A stretch of DNA of 64,000 bases from the NCBI RefSeq assembly GCF_026340975.1, contig NZ_JAPEOS010000002.1, positions 762,501-826,500 on the forward strand, read 5' to 3'. Source of the DNA: Streptomyces sp. NBC_01214. GTDB lineage: Bacteria; Actinomycetota; Actinomycetes; Streptomycetales; Streptomycetaceae. A model generated the notes under the pieces. The model was not told where the DNA came from. It searched no databases and saw nothing but the letters and a program-made list of their open reading frames with translations. Positions 1-8,182 of the stretch are shown here, one piece after another. Position 1 is the first letter of the stretch. The number at the start of each line of letters is the position of its first letter. A program made the position numbers and the translations under genes.

Positions 1-479
1 CCCTGGCGCACCGGATCAGGAAGGAACGGCGCACCCGGTCCGCCGCCTACTCGGCGACCGGCCTGCTCGTCCTCGAGACCACCCTCTGGATCTTCACCGC
101 CACCGAGCGGCTCTCGGGCCGCCCCGCCGTCGCACGCTACGTCGCCGACCGGCCCGAGGAGGCCGACGTCGTCGCCGAGTTGTGGGCGGCGGTCCTCTGC
201 TACCGGCCGCTGCGCCGCAGCGCCCTGTCCGCGCTGCTCGGCGCGGTCCGCGGCCTGCACGCCGTTACCTCCGACCCCACCGCTGCGGCCGCGCGACTCG
301 GTCACGCCCTCGCCGCCGCGCTTCCGCAGGTCGAGCACCCCTTGCTGACGAGCGAGCTGGGCCGACTCGCGGTCTCCCGTCCCACCCGCACCACTGGTCC
401 CACCCGCGCCACTGGTCCCGACTGCGTCGCGGCCCTGCTCGGCGCCTTGAACCGTGTGAAGGACACCGAACCACGATGA
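1..479 (+). CDS. Unknown protein, C-terminal part only
   Basis: The reading frame is open from base 3 to a TGA at 477-479, giving 158 residues with no start in the window. The visible part is Ala/Leu/Arg-rich and probably helical. I recognise no catalytic motif, membrane span or named domain. Near the end is a short Thr/Pro/Gly repeat (TRTTGPTRATGP). The stop overlaps the ATG of the next gene (ATGA at 476-479), so the two are probably translationally coupled and belong to one operon with the coiled-coil and DUF4407 genes. Function is unknown. Coding status rests on frame consistency and the coupling. Confidence 0.6.
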   Translation, partial: LAHRIRKERRTRSAAYSATGLLVLETTLWIFTATERLSGRPAVARYVADRPEEADVVAELWAAVLCYRPLRRSALSALLGAVRGLHAVTSDPTAAAARLGHALAAALPQVEHPLLTSELGRLAVSRPTRTTGPTRATGPDCVAALLGALNRVKDTEPR

Positions 480-2218
480 CCACGATCCGCAGGACCTATC
501 CCCTGGTCGAGGAGCGGGTGTTGGCACCCGCACCCCGCACCGGTCGCCGCTTCTGGAACCAACCGACCCGCTCGCACGACGAACTGCCCCGCGTCTCCGC
601 CCACCAGGTCCTCGTCTACCGCACCGGGGACCAGTACCTCACCGACCACGGCGTCCGCGGGCCCGGCGACGAGACCGTCCTGAACGCCGGCTCGGTCACC
701 GTCGTCGACTGCCGTACCGCCGTGCCGGTCACGGTCGGCACCGACGTACCGTCCGCCGAGACCGACGGCTTCACCGTCCAGGTCGCCTTCCACTGCACGG
801 TCACCGACCCCGTGGCCGTCGTCCGCGAGGGCGTCGTCGACGTGGAGTCCCGGCTGCTCGGCTACCTCCGGGCGCTGCCCGGACTCACCGACGTCACCCA
901 GGAATGGCCGCTCGAAGCGGGCAAGGAGGTGTCCCGGAGGCTGACCGCGCGCCTGATCTCGTACCTGGAGATGGAACCTCCGCGGATCGCCGGGCTCTCC
1001 GTCGGCGACCCGTACCTGACGGTGCTCACCCCGCAGGAGTTCGCCGACCAGCAGCGCCGCGCCGACGAGGAGCGGCGCGAACGCGAGCACGACCGCGTGA
1101 AGGAGGCGGTGCGCCGCGAGCGCGAGCAGATGGAGCACGAGCGCGAGAAGGAACGCAAGGCGATGGAAGCCGAGCGCAAGTCGCTCGAAATGCGGCACCA
1201 GCAGGAACTGGAAGACCTCAAGCGGTCCTACGCCCAGCGGACCGACGCCGAGGACCAGCACTACACCCACAACCTCAAGCGCAAGGACTTCGAGTTCGAG
1301 CGCACGGAGGCGCTCAAGGACCTCGAAGACTTCGGCACCGACCCCGCCAACACCGACGTCCTCGCCCAGCGCCGGGGCGAGATCGGGTACTCCGAGCTGT
1401 CCGAGCGGCAGCGCGAGAGCGACCGGGTGCGGCGCGAGCGGCAGCGCGAGGACGAGGAGCGCCACTGGGAGAACGCCGAACGGCGGCGCCACGCAGAGCG
1501 GGAGGACCTCCGCTACAGCCTGGAGCGCGAGGACCGCCACCGCGAGGTCGACCGCCAGGACCAGCGCGCCGCGCTCGACGCCGCCCGGGAGGAGCAGCGC
1601 GAGCAGCGGGCCGCGGACCGCGACGACCGGCTGCGGAAGCGTGCCGAGCAGCGCGAGGACGTGCTGGCCGACCGGGCCGAGCGGCGGCACCGGGCCGACC
1701 GGCGCGACAACGTCAACCAGGAACTGGGCCGCCAGATGATCAACCGCGGCCTCCTCGACAACGCGCCGCTCGACGCGCGTGCCTTCGTCGAGCGGCTCAG
1801 CACCGGACAGGGCCTCCTCGACCAGGATCCCCCCGCCGCCGCGCAGGTGGCCGGAGCCGCCGACACCCCGCAGCTGAAGGAGGGCACCGGCACGTCGTCC
1901 CGGGACCGTTCCGACGAGCGCCGCGGACGGTCCTACGGCCAGGAGGATCCGTACGGGAAGGGGGAGTACGGACGGGAGAACGGTCCGCGCGACGCCCGGC
2001 ACGAAGACCCGTACGGGGACGACCGGTACGGGAACGACCGTTACGGCGAAGACCGTTACGGCGACGGGGGCGAGCGCTCCGACCGGTCCTCCCGCGCCGG
2101 CGGCACGGACCAGGACCGCGACGGAGCGGGCGACGGCGACGGCGCCCGCTCCGCGCGCCGACCCCTGATCGCCGACGACGACCTCGGTGAAGCGGGGAGG
2201 GAGGAGCGTGGCCGCTGA
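476..2218 (+). CDS. SPFH/band-7-like coiled-coil protein
   Basis: 580 residues. I chose the ATG at 476 because it overlaps the upstream stop; the frame runs further upstream but only as a shadow of the previous gene. Residues 40-185 form a mixed alpha/beta region (VQVAFHCTVTDPVAVV, then LLGYLRALPGL) that resembles an SPFH/band-7 fold. About residues 188-430 are a long charged coiled coil very rich in Arg, Glu and Gln. The tail is hydrophilic, with degenerate DRYG-type repeats (DDRYGNDRYGEDRYG). No signal peptide or membrane span is seen. The family match is inferred from pattern. Because it is coupled to a membrane protein downstream, a membrane-associated scaffold role is plausible but unproven. 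Confidence 0.75.
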   Translation: MTTIRRTYPLVEERVLAPAPRTGRRFWNQPTRSHDELPRVSAHQVLVYRTGDQYLTDHGVRGPGDETVLNAGSVTVVDCRTAVPVTVGTDVPSAETDGFTVQVAFHCTVTDPVAVVREGVVDVESRLLGYLRALPGLTDVTQEWPLEAGKEVSRRLTARLISYLEMEPPRIAGLSVGDPYLTVLTPQEFADQQRRADEERREREHDRVKEAVRREREQMEHEREKERKAMEAERKSLEMRHQQELEDLKRSYAQRTDAEDQHYTHNLKRKDFEFERTEALKDLEDFGTDPANTDVLAQRRGEIGYSELSERQRESDRVRRERQREDEERHWENAERRRHAEREDLRYSLEREDRHREVDRQDQRAALDAAREEQREQRAADRDDRLRKRAEQREDVLADRAERRHRADRRDNVNQELGRQMINRGLLDNAPLDARAFVERLSTGQGLLDQDPPAAAQVAGAADTPQLKEGTGTSSRDRSDERRGRSYGQEDPYGKGEYGRENGPRDARHEDPYGDDRYGNDRYGEDRYGDGGERSDRSSRAGGTDQDRDGAGDGDGARSARRPLIADDDLGEAGREERGR

Positions 2219-3572
2219 CACCCCCGTACGCCCGCCCGACGAGGAGTACGACGCGTGGGCGGCCGAGCCCCGGCCCGCCCACCGCGCCCACCGCGCCCGG
2301 GGAGGCCGCAGCGGCAGCCCCGCCGCGCTCCTGCGCCGTCTGATCGGCATCCGCGAGGAGATCCTCGACCGCGAGAGCGCCGAGCGCGCCCGCTACACGT
2401 GGTACGGGGCCATCGTGCTCAACACCGCGCTGCTCGGCGGCGCCTCCATGGCCATGGCGATCTGCACGATCCGAGAGGGCACGCCGGTCGCGGTGGCCGT
2501 CGTGGTCGGCCTGGTGTGGGCGTGGATCGTGCTGGCCCTGGACAGCTGGCTGGTCTCCAGCACCCACGGCTACACCGGCGGTCGGGCGGTCCGCATGCTG
2601 GTGCCCCGGCTGTTCCTCTCCGTGGTGCTCGGGCTCACCATCGCCGAGCCGCTGTTGTTTCAGATCTTCGACCGGGAGATACGTCAGGAGATGGCGGTCA
2701 GCAGGGAGCGCGACCTCGCCGACTTCCGCGGCGACCTCACCGCCTGCAATCCCCTCGACGGCCAGGACACGACGGACCGCGACGAGTGCGGCGACTTCCA
2801 TCTGACGGTGCCGGGAGCGCCGGCCTCGATCAAGGAGGACATCGCCGACAACACCGCGGCCACCGCCCGCCTCGACGGCCAGATCAAGACCTACAACGAC
2901 ACCCTCGGCGGGAAGCTGGAGACCGAGCGCCGCGAGTGCGCCAAGGACCGCTGGATCCGGCGCGGCAGCGGCTGGGACACCACCGAGACCTGTGAGCGCG
3001 CCCGCGCGGACACCGGCGCGTACAAGGACACGAGCAAGGTCGCCGAGTACGAGGCGAAGCGCGCCGAGCTCGTCGGCAAGGCCAACCTCCTGTCCGAGCA
3101 GTTGATCACGACCGGCACCGCCTACCGCACGGACGTCAAGGAGGCGATCGACGACAAGGTCGCCGAGAGGCAGAAGTCGCAAGCGCACGACGGGCTGCTG
3201 ATGCGCGCCGACGCGCTGTCCACCGTGGCGTGGTCCGACGGTTTCGCGCTCTTCATGATGTTCCTGCTGCACGCCGTGCTGTTGCTGGTCGACGCCATGC
3301 CGGTGCTCGCCAAGCTGATGAGCGGCCCGTCCGAGTACGACCGCAGGCTCGGTGAGCGGCGCGAGGCCAACAAGCGCATCCACCTGGAGGACCAGGAGGC
3401 GCAGCGCCGGGTCGACGCCATCGACCACGAGGTCCGGCAGTACGCGGCCGAGGTGTGGGCCGAGGAGGACAAGGCCCGGCTGGGGCACGACCACTACAAG
3501 GCGCGCACCGAGCACGCCCGCATGGTCCGCGAGGAGCTCGACGCCCGCACCGCCCGGCTCCTGGGCGAGTGA
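2208..3572 (+). CDS. DUF4407-family membrane protein
   Basis: 454 residues from GTG 2208, which follows GGAGGGAGGAG by one base. The start lies inside the previous gene (11-bp overlap). Four hydrophobic segments are visible: near residues 63-88 (AIVLNTALLGGASMAMAI), about 100-125, about 130-155 (MLVPRLFLSVVLGLTIAEPL) and about 340-368 (FALFMMFLLHAVLLLVDAMP). Between the third and fourth is a long charged, probably extracytoplasmic region with Cys residues, and a charged helical tail follows the last span. This arrangement matches DUF4407, a family without a known function. The gene is coupled to the coiled-coil gene, suggesting the two products act together at the membrane. Confidence 0.8.
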   Translation: MAADTPVRPPDEEYDAWAAEPRPAHRAHRARGGRSGSPAALLRRLIGIREEILDRESAERARYTWYGAIVLNTALLGGASMAMAICTIREGTPVAVAVVVGLVWAWIVLALDSWLVSSTHGYTGGRAVRMLVPRLFLSVVLGLTIAEPLLFQIFDREIRQEMAVSRERDLADFRGDLTACNPLDGQDTTDRDECGDFHLTVPGAPASIKEDIADNTAATARLDGQIKTYNDTLGGKLETERRECAKDRWIRRGSGWDTTETCERARADTGAYKDTSKVAEYEAKRAELVGKANLLSEQLITTGTAYRTDVKEAIDDKVAERQKSQAHDGLLMRADALSTVAWSDGFALFMMFLLHAVLLLVDAMPVLAKLMSGPSEYDRRLGERREANKRIHLEDQEAQRRVDAIDHEVRQYAAEVWAEEDKARLGHDHYKARTEHARMVREELDARTARLLGE

Positions 3573-3580
3573 CGCCCGAC

Positions 3581-3628
3581 GGTGACCGGTCACCCCGTCC
3601 GCCCCGGCGGTCGCGGTGACCGGTCACC
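3581..3628. promoter_or_regulatory. Twin 14-bp palindromes, possible operator
   Basis: The perfect palindrome GGTGACCGGTCACC occurs at 3581-3594 and again at 3615-3628, 34 bp apart start to start (about three helical turns). The second copy extends to 16 bp with flanking C and G. The pair lies just after the DUF4407 stop and 86-133 bp before the helicase start. Two identical dyads on the same helix face suggest a dimeric regulator's binding site. A transcription-termination role is less likely because there is no T-run. Confidence 0.5.
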
Positions 3629-3713
3629 GTCGCGTCCGGCCGGGACCGGCTCGTCCAACGTGGCGGGACGGCGGTGGGAGGATGCGGGAAACGGAGAGAG
3701 AGGCCGGGGCCGG

Positions 3714-5912
3714 ATGGGGCGCAGGGAGCGGGAGGCGGTCGCCGGAGGAGAGCGGCTGTACGCGGCCGCGCAGGCGGTGGTCGGTGACCACCGGCAGGCC
3801 GTCGACGCGGTTCGGGAGGCCCTGAAGCCGATCCGCGACGCGGCGGCGGAGCAGGCTCTGGAAGCCATCCCCGTGGCCCGGCTGAAGGAGGTCACCGAGG
3901 GTCGCCTCAGACTCGGGGAGGTCGAGCGGAGCGGGCTGCGTTCGGTCGGGCAGGTGCTCGACGCCGGGTCGTACCGGCTGCGCCAGATTCCCGGTGTGGG
4001 GCAGCGGACCGCCGATCAGGTCATCGCGGCGGCCCGCCAGATCTCCGAAGCCGTGCGCGAGACCATCGCCGTCCACATCGACGTGGAGCGGCCGGAGCCC
4101 CGGACCACCGCGCTCGTCACGGCCCTGCACGTCCTGGTGGAGGCGGGCCCCGACGCGCAGCGCGCCCTCGACGCGGCCGCGGAGCTCGCGGAACGGCTCG
4201 GCCCGCTGCTCGCCGAGGCCAAGCCGGCCGCCGGGCGGCTGCGGATGCTGCTGGCGGGGCGGGCCAAGCGGGAGCGGGCGCTCGGCGCCGTCGCCGAGGT
4301 CCGCGGCCTGACCGAGGAGGCGGTGCAGGGGGCGGTGCCCGAGCTGCTCGCGCAGGCTTCGGTGGACCTGCTGCGCGGTCCTTCGACCGAGGTGGCGGCC
4401 TGGGTCGACTTCGAGCTGCGGTCCGCCGAGTACTACGGCCTCCTCGCGGAGATCGACGGCAGTAGTCCCGACGCGGCCGCCGTCGAAGGGTTCCTGCCCG
4501 ACGAGGTCGCCGAGCGGGTCCGCCGCCAGCTGCTCGACGACACGCACCGCAGGGTGTCGCTCCGCGGTTACCAGTCCTTCGGGGCGCGGTTCGCCCTGGC
4601 GCAGCGCAAGGTGATCCTCGGGGACGAGATGGGGCTCGGGAAGACCATCCAGGCCATCGCCGTCCTGTCCCACCTCGCTGCCGAAGGCCAGAGCCACTTC
4701 GTGGTCGTCTGCCCGGCCAGCGTCCTGATCAACTGGACGCGTGAGATCGAGGCCCGCAGCACGTTGCGCGTGATGTGCCTGCACGGCCCGGACCGGTTGG
4801 AGGCCTTCGCCGACTGGAAGGGCCGGGGCGGGGTGGCGGTGACCACCTTCGACGCCTTGCGCGGGTTTCCCGCGCCCGGAGGCGGCGAGATCGGGATGTT
4901 GGTCGTGGACGAGGCGCACTACGTGAAGAACCCGAAGACCCGGCGGGCCCAGGCCGTGACCGAATGGTCCGGGCGCTGCGACCGGGTCCTGTTCATGACC
5001 GGGACGCCGATGGAGAACCGGGTCGCCGAGTTCCGCAGCCTGGTGAACATCCTCCGGCCCGACCTGGCCGCGGCCGGTGACCGGGACGGCGTGGCCGGCT
5101 CCAAGGCCTTCCGCAAGGCCGTCGCCCCGGTCTATCTGCGCCGCAACCAGCAGGACGTCCTGACCGAACTGCCCGCGCTCCAGCACACGGACGAGTGGGA
5201 GGAGTTGAGCGCCTCCGACGAGTCCGCCTACCGCGAGGCGGTGCGCTCCGGCAACTTCATGGCGATGCGCAGGGCGGCGTACGCGCACCCCGAGAGGTCG
5301 GCGAAGCTGAACCGGCTGCGCGAGATCGTCGAGGACGCCGCCGAGAACGGGCTGAAGGTGGTCGTGTTCTCCAACTTCCGGCAGGTGCTGGGGGTGGTGA
5401 AGGACTCCCTGGAGGCGGCGCCGGGTCCCGTCGGCGGCCGGGTGTTCGGTCCGCTCTCGGGGAGCGTGCCGCCCGCCCGCCGCCAGCAGGTGGTGGACGA
5501 GTTCGCCGCCGCGCCGGGGCACGCGGTGCTGGTGGCGCAGATCGAGGCGGCGGGAGTGGGGCTCAACGTGCAGGCCGCCTCCGTCGTGATCATCTGCGAG
5601 CCCCAGGTCAAGCCGACCGTCGAGAACCAGGCGGTGGCGCGGGCCCACCGGATGGGGCAGGTGCGTCCGGTCCGGGTGCACCGGCTGCTCGCCACGCGCG
5701 GAGTGGACGAGCGGATGGTGCGGATGCTGAAGAACAAGAGCCGCCTGTTCGACGCGTACGCACGGCGCAGTGCCGTCGCCGAGTCCACGCCGGACGCGGT
5801 CGACGTGTCGGACGTCGCGATGGCCCGCCAGATCGTCGAGGAGGAGCAGGCGCGGCTGGGCACGGTCGGTCGGCTGGGCACGGTCGGCCGGCAGGGCGTC
5901 GGACCGGCGTGA
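3714..5912 (+). CDS. HhH-SNF2 family DNA helicase/ATPase
   Basis: 732 residues from ATG 3714; the frame is open back to a GTG at 3582, but the extra 44 codons cross the palindromes and are unlikely to be coding. A helix-hairpin-helix motif (LRQIPGVGQRTADQV) lies near residue 90. SNF2 motifs follow: Walker A DEMGLGKTIQ near 302, DEAH near 400, the motif III region MTGTPMENR near 428, and the C-terminal helicase lobe with GVGLNVQAA and ARAHRMGQ near 615-650. The product is an ATP-driven double-stranded DNA translocase or remodeller, probably in repair or nucleoid processes. Near the C-terminus is a duplicated hexapeptide (LGTVGR twice). It could be a repair factor or a defence helicase; context does not decide. 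Confidence 0.9.
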   Translation: MGRREREAVAGGERLYAAAQAVVGDHRQAVDAVREALKPIRDAAAEQALEAIPVARLKEVTEGRLRLGEVERSGLRSVGQVLDAGSYRLRQIPGVGQRTADQVIAAARQISEAVRETIAVHIDVERPEPRTTALVTALHVLVEAGPDAQRALDAAAELAERLGPLLAEAKPAAGRLRMLLAGRAKRERALGAVAEVRGLTEEAVQGAVPELLAQASVDLLRGPSTEVAAWVDFELRSAEYYGLLAEIDGSSPDAAAVEGFLPDEVAERVRRQLLDDTHRRVSLRGYQSFGARFALAQRKVILGDEMGLGKTIQAIAVLSHLAAEGQSHFVVVCPASVLINWTREIEARSTLRVMCLHGPDRLEAFADWKGRGGVAVTTFDALRGFPAPGGGEIGMLVVDEAHYVKNPKTRRAQAVTEWSGRCDRVLFMTGTPMENRVAEFRSLVNILRPDLAAAGDRDGVAGSKAFRKAVAPVYLRRNQQDVLTELPALQHTDEWEELSASDESAYREAVRSGNFMAMRRAAYAHPERSAKLNRLREIVEDAAENGLKVVVFSNFRQVLGVVKDSLEAAPGPVGGRVFGPLSGSVPPARRQQVVDEFAAAPGHAVLVAQIEAAGVGLNVQAASVVIICEPQVKPTVENQAVARAHRMGQVRPVRVHRLLATRGVDERMVRMLKNKSRLFDAYARRSAVAESTPDAVDVSDVAMARQIVEEEQARLGTVGRLGTVGRQGVGPA

Positions 5913-5920
5913 GCGGGCGA

Positions 5921-5993
5921 GATTGTCTTGCGGTGCAAGGAAATCGGGCGATTGTCTTGCGGTGCAAGGGAATCGGTGACTATCTTGTACCGC
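5921..5993 (+). promoter_or_regulatory. PadR promoter with tandem 27-bp repeat
   Basis: Two direct repeats, 5921-5947 and 5950-5976, are identical at 26 of 27 positions. Each holds a CTTG-N5-CAAG dyad. They are spaced 29 bp apart start to start. A probable promoter overlaps the second copy: TTGCGG (5957-5962), an 18-bp gap, then TATCTT (5981-5986), seven bases before the ATG at 5994. There is no Shine-Dalgarno sequence, so the transcript is probably leaderless. Binding by the adjacent PadR regulator, as autoregulation, is inferred. Confidence 0.65.
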
Positions 5994-6374
5994 ATGACAA
6001 AGGAGCCGAACGCGACCGCCGACCAACGGCGCAGCCAGCTCCTGCGCGGAGTGCTTGACCTCTGCCTGCTGTCCCTCATCGCCGAACGGCCCAGGTACGG
6101 CTTCGAGTTCGCCGAGGCGCTCGCCGATCACGGGCTCGACCTCGTCAGCGAAGGCAGCATCTATCCGCTGCTCGCACGGATGGAACGGGCGGGGCTCATC
6201 TCCTCGTACCGTGCCCCGTCCCCCAGCGGCGGCGCCCCGCGCAAGTACTACCGACCGACCGAGGCCGGGCACGCCGAGCTGACCGGGGGGCGGGCCGACT
6301 GGCAGGCCTTCGCCGGGCCCGTCGGTCGGATCCTGAGCGCCGGTACGCACTCCACGGGGGAAGCCACACCATGA
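5994..6374 (+). CDS. PadR-family transcriptional regulator
   Basis: 126 residues from ATG 5994. The sequence has the PadR winged-helix pattern: LLRGVLDLCLLSLIAERPRY, then the recognition region SEGSIYPLLARMERAGLI and a wing ending in the conserved KYYRPTEAG. It is the short form lacking a long C-terminal helical domain. The gene ends in an ATGA overlap with a membrane-protein gene, the usual arrangement in which a PadR repressor controls a partner of the DUF1700/DUF1048 type or a transporter. Tandem operator-like repeats lie directly upstream, so autorepression relieved by an unknown signal is the likely mode. Confidence 0.93.
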   Translation: MTKEPNATADQRRSQLLRGVLDLCLLSLIAERPRYGFEFAEALADHGLDLVSEGSIYPLLARMERAGLISSYRAPSPSGGAPRKYYRPTEAGHAELTGGRADWQAFAGPVGRILSAGTHSTGEATP

Positions 6375-6946
6375 CCAACGAGCAGATACTCGCGGCCTGC
6401 CGCAGCAACTGGGAGTACCGCGGCGTCGGCGAAGCCGCCGCGCGGGAGATGCTCGACGAGCTCTCCGCGCACCTGGAGGACGCGGAGGCCGCCGGTCGCA
6501 CCGCGCAGGACGTCGTCGGTCCGGACGTACGGGCCTTCGCCGCGGCCTGGGCGCGCGAGCGCGCCCCGTTCGCCCAGCGGGCCCTGCGCACGACGGCCAT
6601 CGCCTGCTTCATCCTCGGTATCCTGCCGGTCTTCTCGCACCTGATCCGGTGGACCGCCCACCTGGCCGTGACCGCCGACTACCTCGCCTTCTGGGCGGCC
6701 ATCGGCTCGATCACGGTCGCCTGGGAGCTGCGACGGGGCAGCATGCCCATGCACCAGCACTGGCTGCTCTCCTTCGCCGTCGGTCTGCCCGTGATGGTCC
6801 TCACCAAGTGGCTGACCGGAGACGGGGTGCTGTTCACGCTCCCGCTGTGGGTCGCGACGTTGCTGCTGCTGCCCGGGCTGCCGTACGCGTTCGCCGACGT
6901 GCGGGCCCGCCGGAAGGCCAAGGGCGGCGCAACCCAGCCGTGCTGA
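6371..6946 (+). CDS. PadR-linked integral membrane protein
   Basis: 191 residues starting in the PadR stop (ATGA). The first 60 residues are soluble and helical (EMLDELSAHLEDAEAAGRT), resembling the regulatory prefix found in DUF1700/DUF1048-like proteins. About four membrane spans follow (near residues 73-92, 98-117, 132-150 and 155-175). A basic tail closes the protein. The function of such partners is unknown; they are thought to pass a membrane or envelope signal that the PadR protein responds to. Family assignment is by layout rather than a firm motif. Confidence 0.75.
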   Translation: MTNEQILAACRSNWEYRGVGEAAAREMLDELSAHLEDAEAAGRTAQDVVGPDVRAFAAAWARERAPFAQRALRTTAIACFILGILPVFSHLIRWTAHLAVTADYLAFWAAIGSITVAWELRRGSMPMHQHWLLSFAVGLPVMVLTKWLTGDGVLFTLPLWVATLLLLPGLPYAFADVRARRKAKGGATQPC

Positions 6947-7056
6947 CGACGGTGTGACGGTACGTCCGAGCCCGCGGCCGTTCCGCGCACCCATCCACCG
7001 GGGCCGCGGCCATAGCCATCGCGACCGCCGGCACGCTCACGCCGTATCGCCGCCGG

Positions 7057-8103
7057 TCACAGGCCGCGGACCGCAGCGACCGTGAACGTGGTGGGGGTGC
7101 CCGAGTCCGGGGACATGGGGCCGCCCTGGTCGAACTGGGAGCGGACCACGAGCGTGCGGCCCGGGGTGTGCGCGAGGGTCGTGGGGATCTGTAGGGACGG
7201 GTCCGTGATCGTGCGGGTCAGGCGGGCGCGGGTGCCGTCCGCGCAGACCTGCCAGCGGGTCAGCGTGTTGGTGACGTTGTGCGCCACGCGCAGGGTGCCG
7301 TCGGGGGAGAGGTCGAGGCCGTCGGCGGCCTTCAGGTCGCCGCCGTCGAGGTCGACGCGGCGGACGGCGCCGGTGCGCAGGTCCACGCGGTAGAGGTCGC
7401 CCTCCGGCATGTCGACGGTGAGGAGGTAGCGGCCGGTCCGGTCGGCGACGATGCCGTTGAGGCTGAAGCCGCCCGCCGGCCGGGGGCGCAGGGCCGCGGA
7501 GAGGTCGTAGGCCTCGGTCAGGGTGCCGCTCCCGGCGGCCAGCTGCTCGGGGGTCACCCGGTAGATCACGCCGCGGATGCTGTCCGTGAGGTAGGCCGTG
7601 CCGTCCGGGGTGAGGGCCAGGTCGTTGACGAAGCGGGCGGGGGTTCCGGCGCCCCGAGCCACCTCGAAATGGGCCAGGCGGGCCCCGCTGGTGGTGTCGT
7701 AGACCGCCACGCCCGCGGTGGAGTCGGTGACCCACAGGCGGCCGAGCGCGTCGACGCGCAGACCGTTCGCCGTGCGGCGGCCGTCGGTGCCGGAGGGCAG
7801 GAACACCTCGGCCTCGGGCCGGCCGGGGCGGGCCCGGTAGACGGTGCCGTCCGCGTACGAGCCGACGTAGACGGTGTGGGTGCGGGGATCGGTGGCGATG
7901 CCCTCCGGATAGACCTTCCCACCGGGCAGGGCGAAGGCCGTGGATATCCGGGCGTCGCCCGCCGGGGCGTGCGCCTGCGCCGGGGCCGCTCCCAGCGTGA
8001 GGGTCACGGCCACGGCGGCCGCCAGGGCCGCGGTCGCGGCGGGGGCCAGGGCAGGAGTCAGGGCGGCGGGCAGGGCGGCGAGAAGGAACGACTTCGTCTT
8101 CAC
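7057..8103 (-). CDS. Exported SMP-30/gluconolactonase-like beta-propeller
   Basis: 348 residues from a GTG start (complement of 8101-8103) with AGAGGA seven to eight bases upstream. A long signal peptide covers residues 1-45 and ends at AQA-HA. The mature part is a set of propeller blades with the recurring turn D-x-x-G-x-L/Y-x-V (DALGRLWVTDS, TPDGTAYLTDS, SPDGTLRVAHN). Possible metal ligands are Asn in FVNDLAL and Asp in ADGLDLS, as in the SMP-30/LRE family. The likely role is hydrolysis of a lactone or ester outside the membrane; the substrate is unknown. It is divergent from a MarR gene, which probably controls it. Confidence 0.88.
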   Translation of the reverse strand: MKTKSFLLAALPAALTPALAPAATAALAAAVAVTLTLGAAPAQAHAPAGDARISTAFALPGGKVYPEGIATDPRTHTVYVGSYADGTVYRARPGRPEAEVFLPSGTDGRRTANGLRVDALGRLWVTDSTAGVAVYDTTSGARLAHFEVARGAGTPARFVNDLALTPDGTAYLTDSIRGVIYRVTPEQLAAGSGTLTEAYDLSAALRPRPAGGFSLNGIVADRTGRYLLTVDMPEGDLYRVDLRTGAVRRVDLDGGDLKAADGLDLSPDGTLRVAHNVTNTLTRWQVCADGTRARLTRTITDPSLQIPTTLAHTPGRTLVVRSQFDQGGPMSPDSGTPTTFTVAAVRGL

Positions 8104-8182
8104 GTGTGTCCTCTAGTGAGTAGGTGAAGGCGAATGTATGTTAGAGCTCTAATGCTTGCAAGGCTGGTCGTAAGATGCGGAC
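8104..8182. promoter_or_regulatory. Divergent SMP-30/MarR promoter with palindrome
   Basis: This 79-bp gap separates two divergent genes. A perfect 12-bp palindrome, TTAGAGCTCTAA, lies at 8141-8152, and a second small dyad, CTTGCAAG, at 8155-8162. TAAGAT (8171-8176), six bases before the MarR ATG, fits a -10 box for a leaderless transcript. The large palindrome would then sit at about -42 to -31, where a bound MarR dimer would block polymerase. Operator use by the neighbouring MarR protein is inferred. Confidence 0.65.

Noticed and set aside
302..2350. 682-residue open frame on the minus strand opposite the coiled-coil and DUF4407 genes
   Set aside because: It has no start context, its composition is the reverse image of the sense codons, and it overlaps well-supported genes. 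Long antisense frames are expected in such GC-rich DNA.
3624..6350. 908-residue minus-strand frame opposite the helicase
   Set aside because: His/Arg/Gly-rich shadow of the SNF2 gene, with no domain.
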